A stretch of DNA of 64,000 nucleotides from Burkholderia sp. 9120 (lineage in GTDB: Bacteria; Pseudomonadota; Gammaproteobacteria; Burkholderiales; Burkholderiaceae). The stretch is taken from assembly GCF_000745015.1 (NCBI RefSeq), contig NZ_JQNA01000002.1, positions 4,030,001 to 4,094,000 of the forward strand, given 5' to 3'. The position numbers and the translations under genes are program-made. Of the stretch, positions 44,852 through 53,899 are shown piece by piece (within the stretch, counting starts at the first letter, position 1; each line of letters starts with the position of its first letter). The notes beneath the pieces were generated by a model. That model worked only from the letters and a program-made list of their open reading frames with translations, was not told the DNA's origin and did no database searches.

Positions 44852-45943
44852 GTGCCCAAACCCCCCGTTCCCCTTTCCGGGTCAGTCTGCGTGCCGTGCC
44901 GGCTCGCCGCGATCGGCGCTGTCGTGGCGGTACTCGCCGGCGGTTTCGCCTACACCGCGGGCTGGCTGAGCCCTGCGCGATTGACCACCTCGCGCATCAT
45001 CAACACGTTTCAGGCGGCCGCCGGGCAGCCGCATCCGGGCTACCGGCGCAATCATGCGAAGGGCCTGTGCGTGGAAGGCTATTTCGATAGCAATGGCGAC
45101 GGCGCGGTGCTGTCGAGCGCCGCCGTCTTCGCACCCGGCCGCACGCCGGTCACGGGACGCTTCGCGATTCCCGGCGGCAATCCGTCCGCGCCGGATACGA
45201 GTACGCCCGTGCGCAGCCTGGCCTTGCTGTTCCAGTTGCCGAACGGTGAGCAGTGGCGCACCGGCATGAACTCGACACCCGTGTTCGCGGTGCATACGCC
45301 CGAGCAGTTTTATCAGCAGTTGCTGGCCGCCAAACCCGATCCGGCGACCGGCAAGCCGGACCCCGTCAAGCTCAAGGCATTCTACGCCGCCAATCCCGAG
45401 ACCCAGCCTTTTCAGGCGTGGGTGAAGGGCCATCCGCCTTCGTCGAGTCTGGCCAATGGCGCGTACTACGGCATCAACGCGTTCCTGTTCACCGATCGTT
45501 CAGGCAACACGCGCGCGGTGCGTTGGGCGATGGTGCCCGATACGCCGTATGCGCCGATCACCGACGCGCAAAAGGCCGCCAAAAACTATCTCGCGGCCGA
45601 TCTGAATCAGCGCCTCGACAGCGGACTCTTGCGCTGGCATCTGATCCTGACCGTCGCGCAACCGGGCGACCCGACCGGCGACGCCACGTTGCAATGGCCC
45701 GACGATCGTCAGCATATCGACGCCGGCACGCTGGTGCTGGAACACACGACGTCGCAGGAAGACGGCATGTGCCGCGACGTCAACTTCGATCCGACCGTCC
45801 TGCCGTCCGGTATCAAGCCTTCCGACGATCCGCTGCTCGCGGCGCGTTCGGCGGCGTACGCGGTGTCATACCAACGCCGGACTCGCGAAGAAGCATTGCA
45901 GCCCGCGCTGCATCGAACCCAGGCCAACGGAGATCATTCATGA
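44852..45943 (+). CDS. Catalase-fold haem peroxidase (SrpA-like), membrane-anchored
   Basis: Member of the small catalase-related peroxidase family (SrpA type) that reduces peroxides with an organic donor. 363 residues. An N-terminal signal/anchor (LAAIGAVVAVLAGGFAYTAGW) puts it in the periplasm or on the outer face of the inner membrane. Distal-site PHPGYRRNHAKGLCVEGYF holds the catalytic His; the proximal haem Tyr is likely in RSAAYAVSYQRRT near the C-terminus, the family's R..Y pattern. Start taken as GTG 44852: AGGAGG lies exactly 6 bases upstream, whereas earlier in-frame starts have none. Its stop overlaps the cytochrome b561 start, its presumed electron donor. Confidence 0.9.
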   Translation: MPKPPVPLSGSVCVPCRLAAIGAVVAVLAGGFAYTAGWLSPARLTTSRIINTFQAAAGQPHPGYRRNHAKGLCVEGYFDSNGDGAVLSSAAVFAPGRTPVTGRFAIPGGNPSAPDTSTPVRSLALLFQLPNGEQWRTGMNSTPVFAVHTPEQFYQQLLAAKPDPATGKPDPVKLKAFYAANPETQPFQAWVKGHPPSSSLANGAYYGINAFLFTDRSGNTRAVRWAMVPDTPYAPITDAQKAAKNYLAADLNQRLDSGLLRWHLILTVAQPGDPTGDATLQWPDDRQHIDAGTLVLEHTTSQEDGMCRDVNFDPTVLPSGIKPSDDPLLAARSAAYAVSYQRRTREEALQPALHRTQANGDHS

Positions 45944-46467
45944 CGCCGACGAGTCCCCATTTCAATCCGCTCGCGCGCCTGTTGCACTGGCTCATGGCCC
46001 CCTTGATCGTCGCGATGCTGTTTATCGGCGTGGGCATGGTCGCGACCGTTTCGCACGCGCACAACACGCTGATCGCGATTCATAAACCGCTCGGCATTGC
46101 GTTGCTGCTGCTGGTGGTGCTTCGAGTGGGCGTGCGTATCATGCGCGGCAGTCCGCCGTTGCCCGACGACATGGCCGCGCCGCAGCGTTTTGCAGCGAAG
46201 GCATCGCACCTCGTGCTGTATGCGTTGATGGCGGCGATGCCGTTGATCGGCTGGGCGATGCTGTCGGCCGCGGGTTATCCGCTGCCGCTGCATCTGCCGC
46301 CGATCGCGCCGCATAACGTCGCGCTGTTCGCGCTGTTGCGCGCGTTGCATACGTGGCTCGCGTTCGCGTTGTTCGCGACCGTTTTGCTGCATCTCGCGGC
46401 GGCGCTGTTTCATGGCCTGATCCGCCGCGATGGCGTGTTTTCCAGTATGGCGCGGGGTGGGCGTTAG
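45940..46467 (+). CDS. Cytochrome b561-type membrane haem protein
   Basis: 175-residue inner-membrane di-haem b protein (prokaryotic cytochrome b561 family) with four helices. Candidate haem His residues: LARLLHWLMAPLIV (helix 1), LIAIHKPLGIALLLL (helix 2), KASHLVLYALMAAMPLIGW (helix 3) and LHTWLAFALFATVLLHLAAALFHG (helix 4). It moves electrons from the quinone pool across the membrane. The ATGA overlap with the peroxidase gene strongly suggests it supplies that enzyme. CGGAG precedes the ATG. Confidence 0.92.
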   Translation: MTPTSPHFNPLARLLHWLMAPLIVAMLFIGVGMVATVSHAHNTLIAIHKPLGIALLLLVVLRVGVRIMRGSPPLPDDMAAPQRFAAKASHLVLYALMAAMPLIGWAMLSAAGYPLPLHLPPIAPHNVALFALLRALHTWLAFALFATVLLHLAAALFHGLIRRDGVFSSMARGGR

Positions 46468-46489
46468 GCCTCGACGTTAGCCCCATCTT

Positions 46490-48985
46490 TTAGCCCTTCA
46501 CGCGCTCCGAACGCGGGTCATACGGCGCCTTCAGGTGCAACGTTGCCGGCAGCAGATCGCCGGCAACGTCGATGGCGTACGTGCCGCTGGTCAGATACGC
46601 GGCATCGGCAGCGCCGTTCGGATGGTTCACGTAGCCCATCGCGACCGGACAACCGAGCGTGTGTCCGAACGCCGCCGAACTCACGAAGCCCACCGGTTCG
46701 CCGTCCCGCAGAATCGCTTCGCCGCCCCACAGCATGCGGTCGGCGGCGCCGTCGGCGGTCAATACGACCATGCGGCGGCGCAGCGGTTCGGCGCGCAGTT
46801 TCAGCAGCGCCTCGCGGCCACGGAACGGGATGTCCTTATCGAGTTTGCACGCGAACGACAGGCCCGCTTCGAACGGATTCGTGTCCGGTGTAAGTTCGCG
46901 GCCCCACGCGCGATAGCCTTTCTCGATCCGCAGCGAGTCGATCGCGTAGTAACCGGCGTTGACGAGACCGAACGCTTTGCCGGCTGCGTGCAGCGTCTCG
47001 TACACGCCGACCGCGAATTCGACCGGCACATACAGTTCCCAGCCGAGTTCGCCGACGTAGGTGAGCCGGGTGGCGCGTACCGTCGCATAACCGAAATCGA
47101 CCTCGCGGCTTTGACCGAAGGCGAACACTGCATTGCTCCAATCCGCTTTCGACACGCTTTGCAGCAACTCGCGCGAACGCGGGCCCATCACAGCAAGCAC
47201 CGCGTATTGACCGGTCACGTCGACCAGCGTGCAGTGCTTGTCGCGCGGAATCGCCTTGTCGATCATGTCGAAGTCGCGCGTGGTTTGCGCGGTGCCGGTG
47301 ACGAGCAGGTACTGGTCGTCGGCGAGACGTGTGAGCGTGAAGTCCGACTCGTACGCGCCGCGCTCGTTGAGCATGCCGGTGTACACCGTGGTGCCGGGCG
47401 GCACGTCGACGTCGTTCGCGACCAGGCCTTGCAACACGGCTTGCGCGTCGCGTCCCTTGACCAGAAATTTGGAGAACGACGTCATGTCGAATAGCGCGAC
47501 GCCTTCACGGCAGGCGCGATGTTCGGCGCCGCTCCAGGGCAGCCAGTTCTGCTGGCCGAACGCGTAGTCGATCTGCGCTTGCGCAGGCGTCGGCGCGAAA
47601 AAGTTGGCGCGCTCCCAGCCCATTTTGCTGCCGAAGCACGCGCCGTCGTCGCGCAGGAGCCCATATAGCGGCGAGCGGCGGAACGGCCGCGCGCTGTCGA
47701 GTTCGCGATTCGGCCAGGGCATCGCGTAGTGCAGGCCAAGCGTTTCCTTCACGCGATCGTGCAGCCATGTGTCGTTGCCGTTGAAACGCGCGAAGCGGCG
47801 GATGTCGACCGGCCATAGGTCCATGGTCGGCTCGCCCGCGACGATCCATTCGGCGAGCGCCATGCCGGCGCCGCCCGCCGACGCGATTCCCATCGAGTTG
47901 AACCCTGCGCCGACGAAAAAACGCCGCAATTCAGGCGCTTCGCCCAGCATGAAGTTGTTGTCCGGCGTAAACGATTCGGGGCCGTTGTAGAACTGCCGGA
48001 CCTGTGCCGTTTCGAGCGCGGGCACGCGTTGCAGCGCGTTCTCCATCAGGATTTCGAACTGGTCCCAATCGTCCGGTAGCAACTGGAATTCGAAATTCTC
48101 GGGAATGCCGTTCATGCCCCACGGTTTCGCGTCCGGTTCGAAGCCGCCCATCACGAGGCCGCCCACTTCTTCCTTGAAATAGATGAAGCCGTCCGGGTCG
48201 CGCATGACCGGCAGGTCCGGGTGCACGCCGGGAATGCGCTCGGTGACGATGTAGTAATGCTCGGCCGAATGCAGCGGCACGGTGACGCCGCACAGACGGC
48301 CCACGGCCTTGGCCCACTGGCCCGCGCAATTCACGACGATGTCGGCGCCGAGCGTGCCTTCTTCGCCTTCCTTGTTGCGCCACGCGAGGCCGCTGACTTC
48401 GCGCGCGCCGTTCGCCTGGGCGCCTTGCTCGGTGCGCGTGTGGATGGCGGTCACGCGGGTGTCTTCGACGATGCGCGCGCCACGCGTGCGGGCGCCGCGG
48501 GCGAGTGCCTGGGTCAGATCGGTGGGATTCGCCTTGCCGTCGCCGGGCAGCCAGACGGCGCCGAGCAGGTCGTCGGTGCGCATGACCGGCCACAGGTCGC
48601 CGGCTTCGCGCGGGCTGACCACGTCGCACGCCACGCCGAAGGCGCGCGCGACGGCGGCGGTGCGCTTGAGTTGCGTCATGCGCTCGGCCGTGCGCGCCAC
48701 CGACAGCGAGCCACATTGCTTCCAGCCGGTGGCGAGGCCGGTGTCGGCTTCGAGTTCCGCGTAGAGCGCGGTCGAGTAGCGGATCAGCTTCGTCATGCTT
48801 TCCTGCGCGCGCAACTGGCCGACAAGCCCGGCCGCGTGCCAGGTCGTGCCGCACGACAACTGGCCTTGTTCGAGCAGCACGATGTCGGTCCAACCCAGCT
48901 TGGTCAGATGGTAGGCCACCGAGCAGCCGATGATCCCGCCGCCAATGATGACAACGCGGGCATGGGAAGGAATGGGTGTGGACAT
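46490..48985 (-). CDS. FAD-dependent dimethylglycine/sarcosine dehydrogenase-like protein with GcvT domain
   Basis: 831-residue flavoprotein of the dimethylglycine dehydrogenase type. The N-terminal DAO fold (VVIIGGGIIGCSVAYHLTKLGWTDIVLLEQ, residues 11-40; SCGTTWHAAGLVG, the flavin-attachment neighbourhood) demethylates an N-methylated amine. The C-terminal half (from about 440) is an aminomethyltransferase GcvT fold (GVALFDMTSFSKFLVKG, LTYVGELGWELYVPVEFAVGVYETL, SLRIEKGYRAWGRELTPDTNPFEAGL) that would hand the one-carbon unit to tetrahydrofolate. Cytoplasmic. Alone on its strand; upstream lies a decayed toxin-antitoxin pair, then a divergent DeoR-type regulator. Exact substrate (dimethylglycine, sarcosine or other) open. 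Confidence 0.9.
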   Translation of the reverse strand: MSTPIPSHARVVIIGGGIIGCSVAYHLTKLGWTDIVLLEQGQLSCGTTWHAAGLVGQLRAQESMTKLIRYSTALYAELEADTGLATGWKQCGSLSVARTAERMTQLKRTAAVARAFGVACDVVSPREAGDLWPVMRTDDLLGAVWLPGDGKANPTDLTQALARGARTRGARIVEDTRVTAIHTRTEQGAQANGAREVSGLAWRNKEGEEGTLGADIVVNCAGQWAKAVGRLCGVTVPLHSAEHYYIVTERIPGVHPDLPVMRDPDGFIYFKEEVGGLVMGGFEPDAKPWGMNGIPENFEFQLLPDDWDQFEILMENALQRVPALETAQVRQFYNGPESFTPDNNFMLGEAPELRRFFVGAGFNSMGIASAGGAGMALAEWIVAGEPTMDLWPVDIRRFARFNGNDTWLHDRVKETLGLHYAMPWPNRELDSARPFRRSPLYGLLRDDGACFGSKMGWERANFFAPTPAQAQIDYAFGQQNWLPWSGAEHRACREGVALFDMTSFSKFLVKGRDAQAVLQGLVANDVDVPPGTTVYTGMLNERGAYESDFTLTRLADDQYLLVTGTAQTTRDFDMIDKAIPRDKHCTLVDVTGQYAVLAVMGPRSRELLQSVSKADWSNAVFAFGQSREVDFGYATVRATRLTYVGELGWELYVPVEFAVGVYETLHAAGKAFGLVNAGYYAIDSLRIEKGYRAWGRELTPDTNPFEAGLSFACKLDKDIPFRGREALLKLRAEPLRRRMVVLTADGAADRMLWGGEAILRDGEPVGFVSSAAFGHTLGCPVAMGYVNHPNGAADAAYLTSGTYAIDVAGDLLPATLHLKAPYDPRSERVKG

Positions 48986-49030
48986 GTGTTGAAATGCATG
49001 GTTTTAGTGTACGTAGAATGCGACAAAATT

Positions 49031-49125
49031 TTGGAAAAAGCAACGATCGATGAAGTTTACGGGCATTCAAATTGATGCTGACCGTGGTCGAAGATGTCCT
49101 GGTCGTATCGTTCAAGGAGTGGTGA
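49031..49125 (+). pseudogene. mqsR: Remnant of mqsR-type mRNA interferase toxin gene
   Basis: The frame ending at TGA 49123-49125 reads LTVVEDVLVVSFKEW, which matches the conserved MqsR C-terminus as I know it (E. coli ends ITVIHDVLIVSFKEK). Just upstream, in another frame (49031-49075), TTG-GAA-AAA-GCA-ACG gives (M)EKAT like an MqsR N-terminus, then DEVYG resembles the WQDVY segment. About 60-70 central residues are missing. The stop is two bases before the antitoxin remnant's ATG, the spacing of intact mqsRA operons. Clearly non-functional. Confidence 0.65.
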
Positions 49126-49127
49126 GC

Positions 49128-49275
49128 ATGAAATGTCCGAACTGCGGCGCGGCCGTCCTGATTAAGGAAAGTCGCGACACTGATGTTGGCGTTCAACAAG
49201 CAGGTGAAGGCGTCGCACGTCGATCCGGCGTTTATTCGCGGCGGCACGAGATCAGGCGACTTGACGTCTCCCTAG
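49128..49275 (+). pseudogene. mqsA: Remnant of mqsA-type antitoxin gene
   Basis: From ATG 49128 the frame gives MKCPNCGAAVLIKESRDT, the first CxxC zinc-finger strand of MqsA. Then the frame shifts by +1, and 49183-49239 encodes MLAFNKQVKASHVDPAFIR, the conserved segment just before the helix-turn-helix (E. coli: VKAFRASVNAETVAPEFI). The second CxxC and the whole C-terminal DNA-binding domain are gone; a stop follows at 49273. An internal deletion joining the two pieces plus 3' loss explains this. Confidence 0.7.
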
Positions 49276-49380
49276 TGGCTTGTGGCTTTATGTGGGTATG
49301 CGTTGAAGTAAACTAGCAAAAATTGTTGTATTTGCTAGACTCATTCGCTCACTATCTGTCCCCACCGTGTCCCCACCGCC

Positions 49381-50166
49381 ATGTTCTCCAACCAGCGCCA
49401 AGCTGAAATCCTGCGACTCGTCCGCGACGAGCGCACCTGCACGATCACCGATCTGGCCGCCCGTTTCGACGTCTCCGACGAAACCATCCGCCGCAATATC
49501 AAGCCGTTGATCGCGGAAGGCCTGCTGATCAAAGTCCACGGCGGCGTGATGCTGCCCGAGCGTCTCGACGAGCCGCCGTTCCAGCGCCGCATGGTGGCGA
49601 GCCTCGACGGCAAACGCGCCATCGGCGCGCGCATCGCCGAGCTGGTGCGCGACGGCGAGTCGCTGATTATCGAAGGCGGCACGACCTGTCTGCGAATCGC
49701 CGAGGCGCTGGCCGCGCGCTCGCGTCTCACGGTCGTCACCAATTCGATCGAAGTCGCCCGTGTGCTGAGCGCGCGTAACGGCAACCGCGTTTTTATCGCG
49801 GGCGGCGAGTTGCGCGCCGACGACTCCGCCGCGTTCGGCGATAGCGTGCTGGCTTTCCTGCGGCAGTTTCACGTGCGCTATGCGATCGTTTCGGTGACCG
49901 CCATCGACCTGCAGGCGCGTTTCATGGACGCGCTTCCCGCCGATGTGGCGTTTGCGCAGGCGGCGTTCGCCCAGGCCGAGCTGCGGCTCGTCGCGGCGGA
50001 TCACGCGAAGTTCGGGCATAGCGCGCTGGTGCATGCATTCGGGGCGGACGCGGTCGATCTGCTGGTCACCGATCAGACGCCCGCGCCGGCGCTCGGGCAA
50101 GCATTGGCGGCGGCGGATGTGGAAGTCCTCGTGGGCGCGAATGCCGGGCCCGCTGCGGAAGTTTGA
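49381..50166 (+). CDS. DeoR-family transcriptional regulator
   Basis: 261-residue DeoR/GlpR regulator. Winged helix at 1-57 (NQRQAEILRLVRDERTCTITDLAARFDVSDETIRRNIKPLIAEGLLIKVHGGVML) and the sensor domain from about 72 (LIIEGGTTCLRIAEAL; VVTNSIEVARVL; FIAGGELRADDSAAFGDSVLAFL). Some usual catalytic-like residues of the sugar-phosphate site differ (VSVTAIDLQARFM replaces the common GAxGID...GL). Divergent from the flavoprotein gene 395 bp away across the mqsRA remnant; that enzyme is the nearest candidate target. Confidence 0.9.
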   Translation: MFSNQRQAEILRLVRDERTCTITDLAARFDVSDETIRRNIKPLIAEGLLIKVHGGVMLPERLDEPPFQRRMVASLDGKRAIGARIAELVRDGESLIIEGGTTCLRIAEALAARSRLTVVTNSIEVARVLSARNGNRVFIAGGELRADDSAAFGDSVLAFLRQFHVRYAIVSVTAIDLQARFMDALPADVAFAQAAFAQAELRLVAADHAKFGHSALVHAFGADAVDLLVTDQTPAPALGQALAAADVEVLVGANAGPAAEV

Positions 50167-50395
50167 CCTGTCCGCCCACGCTTAGCCCAACGCTTGCCCC
50201 AACGCAAAACGCCCGCCACAGCGTAAGCCCGCCACCGCGTAAAATGGCCGGTTACCGTAGGCGAACGGCACCGAAGACTCACTTGCGCGGACCTCAGCGA
50301 CCACCGCCGCTTTACACGCAAGCGCGCGATTCGCACAATCCGCGCTCGGCTGCCTGCGCCTTTGCCAGAACAGATGAACCCCGGGATGGACCCTG

Positions 50396-53300
50396 ATGTC
50401 GTCAGTTTTCTTTGATCGGGAACGGATTACGGAATGGCTCGGTGATCACACCGTTGCCAAAGCGCGCTCGGTCGGCGCCGTCACGAATGTGAAGTGGCAC
50501 GGCGATTCCCTGAGCGGCAACGTGCAGGGCACACGCACGCTGCCGTACAAAACGCGCGTGCGATTTCGCACCGACGGCGGCCGGCCGTGGGCGCTCAGCG
50601 ATTGCTCGTGCCCGGTGGGCCGCGATTGCAAGCACGTGGCCGCGCTGTTGCTCGCCGAGCTCGACTATCACGACGAGATGGACCACATCACCAACGTCAA
50701 TCTCGACGACAGCGGCGAGTCCTATCCGTCGGCCAGCGCCGCCGAAAAAGCGACGCCAGCACCGAAGCCGGCCGCCGGCGTGCGCCCCGAACTGGTCAGT
50801 TGGCTCGAGCGTTTCCGCGCGCGCGCCGAAGCCGCCGATGCCGACGCCCAGAAAGCCGGCGCAGCGCGCAGCCAGACGCTGGCGTATCTGCTGAACTGGT
50901 CCAACTTCCATATGCGTCACGAGGTCGTGCTGTACCGCGCGCGTTGCAATCCGGACGGCACGGTTTTCGACGTCGACGAGCCGTGGGCCAATGTCGAAGC
51001 CGCGCTGCTCAAGCAACCCAAATTCGTCTCAGACGAAGACCTGTCGATCTTGCGCGGCCTGTGGCTCGGCCGTTCGCGCGAGGACTTCGGCCAGTTCATC
51101 CTGCGCGGCACCAGCGGCGCCGAGATGTTGCAGAAGCTGATCGCGACCGGCCGTCTGTTCTTCGAATTCAGCCCCGCGCCCGGTCGCGAAGGGCCGGCGC
51201 CGCTGTCGCGCGGCGTCGACCGGCCCGGCCGGATCGAGTGGGAGCCGCTCGCTGACGAACGCCTGCGGCCCGTGCTGTGCACCGAGCCGCGCGCCAGCAT
51301 GGTGTTGCCGACCGAGCCGGTCTGGTATGTGGACGGCGTCGCGAATGAAGCCGGCATCGTGCAGTTATCGTTACCGTTCCAGCAGTTGCCCGATTACCTC
51401 GCCATGCCGCCCATCTCGCTCGCCGAAGCGCCGCTGGTCGCGTCGGTATTGCGTGAGATCGCGCCGGAATTGCCGCTGCCGCCCACCCACGACACCTCGG
51501 CGATCCGCGTGATCGACGTCGACCCCGTGCCGGTGCTGACGCTGAACAGCCACACGCTGCCGTCCACAGGCAAGACGGGCATGCGCAAAACCGAGGCGGT
51601 CGAACTGGCCGCCGTGAGCTTCGACTACGACGGCGTCAGCATCAATGTCGACAGCAACGTCACGCTGGTGCCGATGCCCGGCGGCGACGTGATTCATATC
51701 CGCCGCCGTTACGAGGCCGAAAAGAAGCGCCTGCTCGAACTGCGCCGCACCGGCTTGCAGAAAGTGCCGACCAGTCGCGTCTACGCGTCGCGTCTGCTGC
51801 CGGACACGATGCTCGGCTTGCCCGACGTCGACGCGTGGTCCACCTTCGTCAACGACGCCGTGCCCGAACTGGTCGGCCGAGGCTGGCGCGTCACGATGGC
51901 GCCGGCGTTCCGCTACAACGTGATCGAGATCGACGCGATCGACGGCACCGCGCATCAGGCGGGCGACGGCTGGTTCGATCTGGAGATGGGCATCCGCATC
52001 GGCGAGCGCAATGTGCGGCTCGAACCGCTGCTCGCCGACCTGTTCCGGCGCGACCGGCGCTGGCTGAACGGCGCGCTCGAAGCGATCGCCGACAACGAAC
52101 CGATCGAGCTGAAAACCGAGGAGAACAAGCGTCTGCGGCTGCGCGCCGATCGCCTGAAACCGGTGGTGCGCGTGCTGGTCGATCTGTTCGACGCGCTCGG
52201 CGGCACCTTGGCCGACGGTGCGCCGCTGCGCGTGCCCGCCGTCGACGCCGGCCGGCTGGAAGCGCTGAATAGCACGGGCCGCTGGCAATTCCACGGCGAC
52301 GATTCGGTGCGGCAACTCGCGCAGCGTCTGCAGGCCGGACCGGGCTTGCGCGAGGTGCCGGTGCCGCGCGGCCTGAAAGCGGACTTGCGCGCTTACCAGC
52401 AGCAGGGTCTCAACTGGATGCAGTTCCTGCGCGAACACGATCTCGCCGGTGTGCTCGCCGACGACATGGGACTCGGTAAAACCGTGCAGACGCTCGCGCA
52501 TATCCTCGCGGAGAAGGAAGCCGGGCGGCTGACCCGGCCCGCGCTGATCGTCGTGCCGACCACGCTCGTGCATAACTGGCGCGAGGAAGCGCGACGCTTC
52601 GCGCCCGAGCTGAAAGTACTGGCGCTGAATGGCCCGCAACGCAAGGAGCGCTTCGAGTTGATCGGCGAACACGAACTGGTTCTGACCACGTATGCGTTGT
52701 TGTGGCGCGACCAGAAAGTGCTCGCCGAACACGACTACCATCTGCTGATTCTCGACGAAGCGCAGTACGTCAAGAACGCCAGCACCAAGGCTGCGCAGGC
52801 GATCCGCGGTTTGCGAGCGCGGCATCGGCTGTGTTTGACGGGCACGCCGCTCGAGAATCACCTCGGCGAACTATGGTCGCAGTTCGATTTTCTGCTGCCG
52901 GGTTTTCTCGGCAGCCAGAAAGACTTCACCAAACGCTGGCGCAATCCGATCGAAAAGAACGGCGACGGCGTGCGCCGCGCGCTGCTGGCGCGGCGCATCC
53001 GGCCGTTCATGCTGCGCCGTCGCAAGGACGAGGTCGCGAAAGAGTTGCCGGCCAAGACCACGATTGTGTGTTCGGTGGATCTGGAGGGCGCGCAGCGCGA
53101 TCTGTACGAAACCGTGCGCACGGCGATGCAGGAAAAAGTGCGCGCCGCGGTCAGCGCGCAGGGTCTCGCGCGCAGTCACATCATCGTGCTCGACGCATTG
53201 CTGAAGCTACGGCAGGTGTGCTGCGATCCGCGCCTCGTCAGAACGCTCAGAACGGGCGGCGAGGTGGAGCAGTCGCTGGAAAAGCCCGCCGACCGGCGCA

Positions 53301-53899
53301 CTAAAGCGCAGCGCGTGGACAAAATGGACAAGGCAGACAAGACCGACAAAGCCGCGCGCGCGATGCGCTCGGCCAAGCTCGATCTGCTGCTCTCCATGCT
53401 GCCGGAACTGATCGACGAAGGGCGCCGCGTGCTGCTGTTCTCGCAGTTCACCGGCATGTTGGCGCTGATCGCGGAAGCGCTCGACGAAACGGCGATGCCG
53501 TACGTGCTGCTGACCGGCGACACGACCGATCGCGTCACGCCCGTGCAGCGATTCCAGCAAGGCGAGGTGCCGCTGTTCCTGATCAGCCTGAAGGCGGGCG
53601 GCGTGGGGCTGAATCTGACCGCCGCCGACACCGTCATTCACTACGATCCGTGGTGGAATCCGGCTGCCGAAAATCAGGCGACCGACCGTGCGCATCGGCT
53701 GGGTCAGGATAAGCCGGTGTTCGTCTACAAGCTGATCGCGGCAGGCAGCATCGAGGAAAAGATCGTGGAGTTGCAGGAGCAGAAAGCGGGGCTCGCGGAC
53801 AGCATTCTTTCCGAAGATGCCGCCGGCGCCACGAAGTTCTCCGACGACGACCTCGACGCGTTGTTTGCGCCGATGCCGGAGATTGAAGGCGGCCGATAA
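50396..53899 (+). CDS. SNF2-family ATPase/helicase with SWIM zinc finger (RapA/HepA-like)
   Basis: 1167-residue DNA/RNA-dependent ATPase of the Swi2/Snf2 superfamily. Order: SWIM zinc finger near 70-83 (CSCPVGRDCKHVAALLL, CxCx4-5CxH); a long middle region including a bacterial SNF2-associated domain; then the helicase core with Walker A DDMGLGKT (about 686-693), DEAQ box (about 786), and C-terminal motifs LFSQFTGML, LISLKAGGVGLNLT and DPWWNPAAENQATDRAHRLGQ. A charged insert VDKMDKADKTDKAARAM (four xDK repeats, about 980) sits between the helicase lobes. Probably remodels transcription or replication complexes. No partner genes. Confidence 0.93.
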   Translation: MSSVFFDRERITEWLGDHTVAKARSVGAVTNVKWHGDSLSGNVQGTRTLPYKTRVRFRTDGGRPWALSDCSCPVGRDCKHVAALLLAELDYHDEMDHITNVNLDDSGESYPSASAAEKATPAPKPAAGVRPELVSWLERFRARAEAADADAQKAGAARSQTLAYLLNWSNFHMRHEVVLYRARCNPDGTVFDVDEPWANVEAALLKQPKFVSDEDLSILRGLWLGRSREDFGQFILRGTSGAEMLQKLIATGRLFFEFSPAPGREGPAPLSRGVDRPGRIEWEPLADERLRPVLCTEPRASMVLPTEPVWYVDGVANEAGIVQLSLPFQQLPDYLAMPPISLAEAPLVASVLREIAPELPLPPTHDTSAIRVIDVDPVPVLTLNSHTLPSTGKTGMRKTEAVELAAVSFDYDGVSINVDSNVTLVPMPGGDVIHIRRRYEAEKKRLLELRRTGLQKVPTSRVYASRLLPDTMLGLPDVDAWSTFVNDAVPELVGRGWRVTMAPAFRYNVIEIDAIDGTAHQAGDGWFDLEMGIRIGERNVRLEPLLADLFRRDRRWLNGALEAIADNEPIELKTEENKRLRLRADRLKPVVRVLVDLFDALGGTLADGAPLRVPAVDAGRLEALNSTGRWQFHGDDSVRQLAQRLQAGPGLREVPVPRGLKADLRAYQQQGLNWMQFLREHDLAGVLADDMGLGKTVQTLAHILAEKEAGRLTRPALIVVPTTLVHNWREEARRFAPELKVLALNGPQRKERFELIGEHELVLTTYALLWRDQKVLAEHDYHLLILDEAQYVKNASTKAAQAIRGLRARHRLCLTGTPLENHLGELWSQFDFLLPGFLGSQKDFTKRWRNPIEKNGDGVRRALLARRIRPFMLRRRKDEVAKELPAKTTIVCSVDLEGAQRDLYETVRTAMQEKVRAAVSAQGLARSHIIVLDALLKLRQVCCDPRLVRTLRTGGEVEQSLEKPADRRTKAQRVDKMDKADKTDKAARAMRSAKLDLLLSMLPELIDEGRRVLLFSQFTGMLALIAEALDETAMPYVLLTGDTTDRVTPVQRFQQGEVPLFLISLKAGGVGLNLTAADTVIHYDPWWNPAAENQATDRAHRLGQDKPVFVYKLIAAGSIEEKIVELQEQKAGLADSILSEDAAGATKFSDDDLDALFAPMPEIEGGR

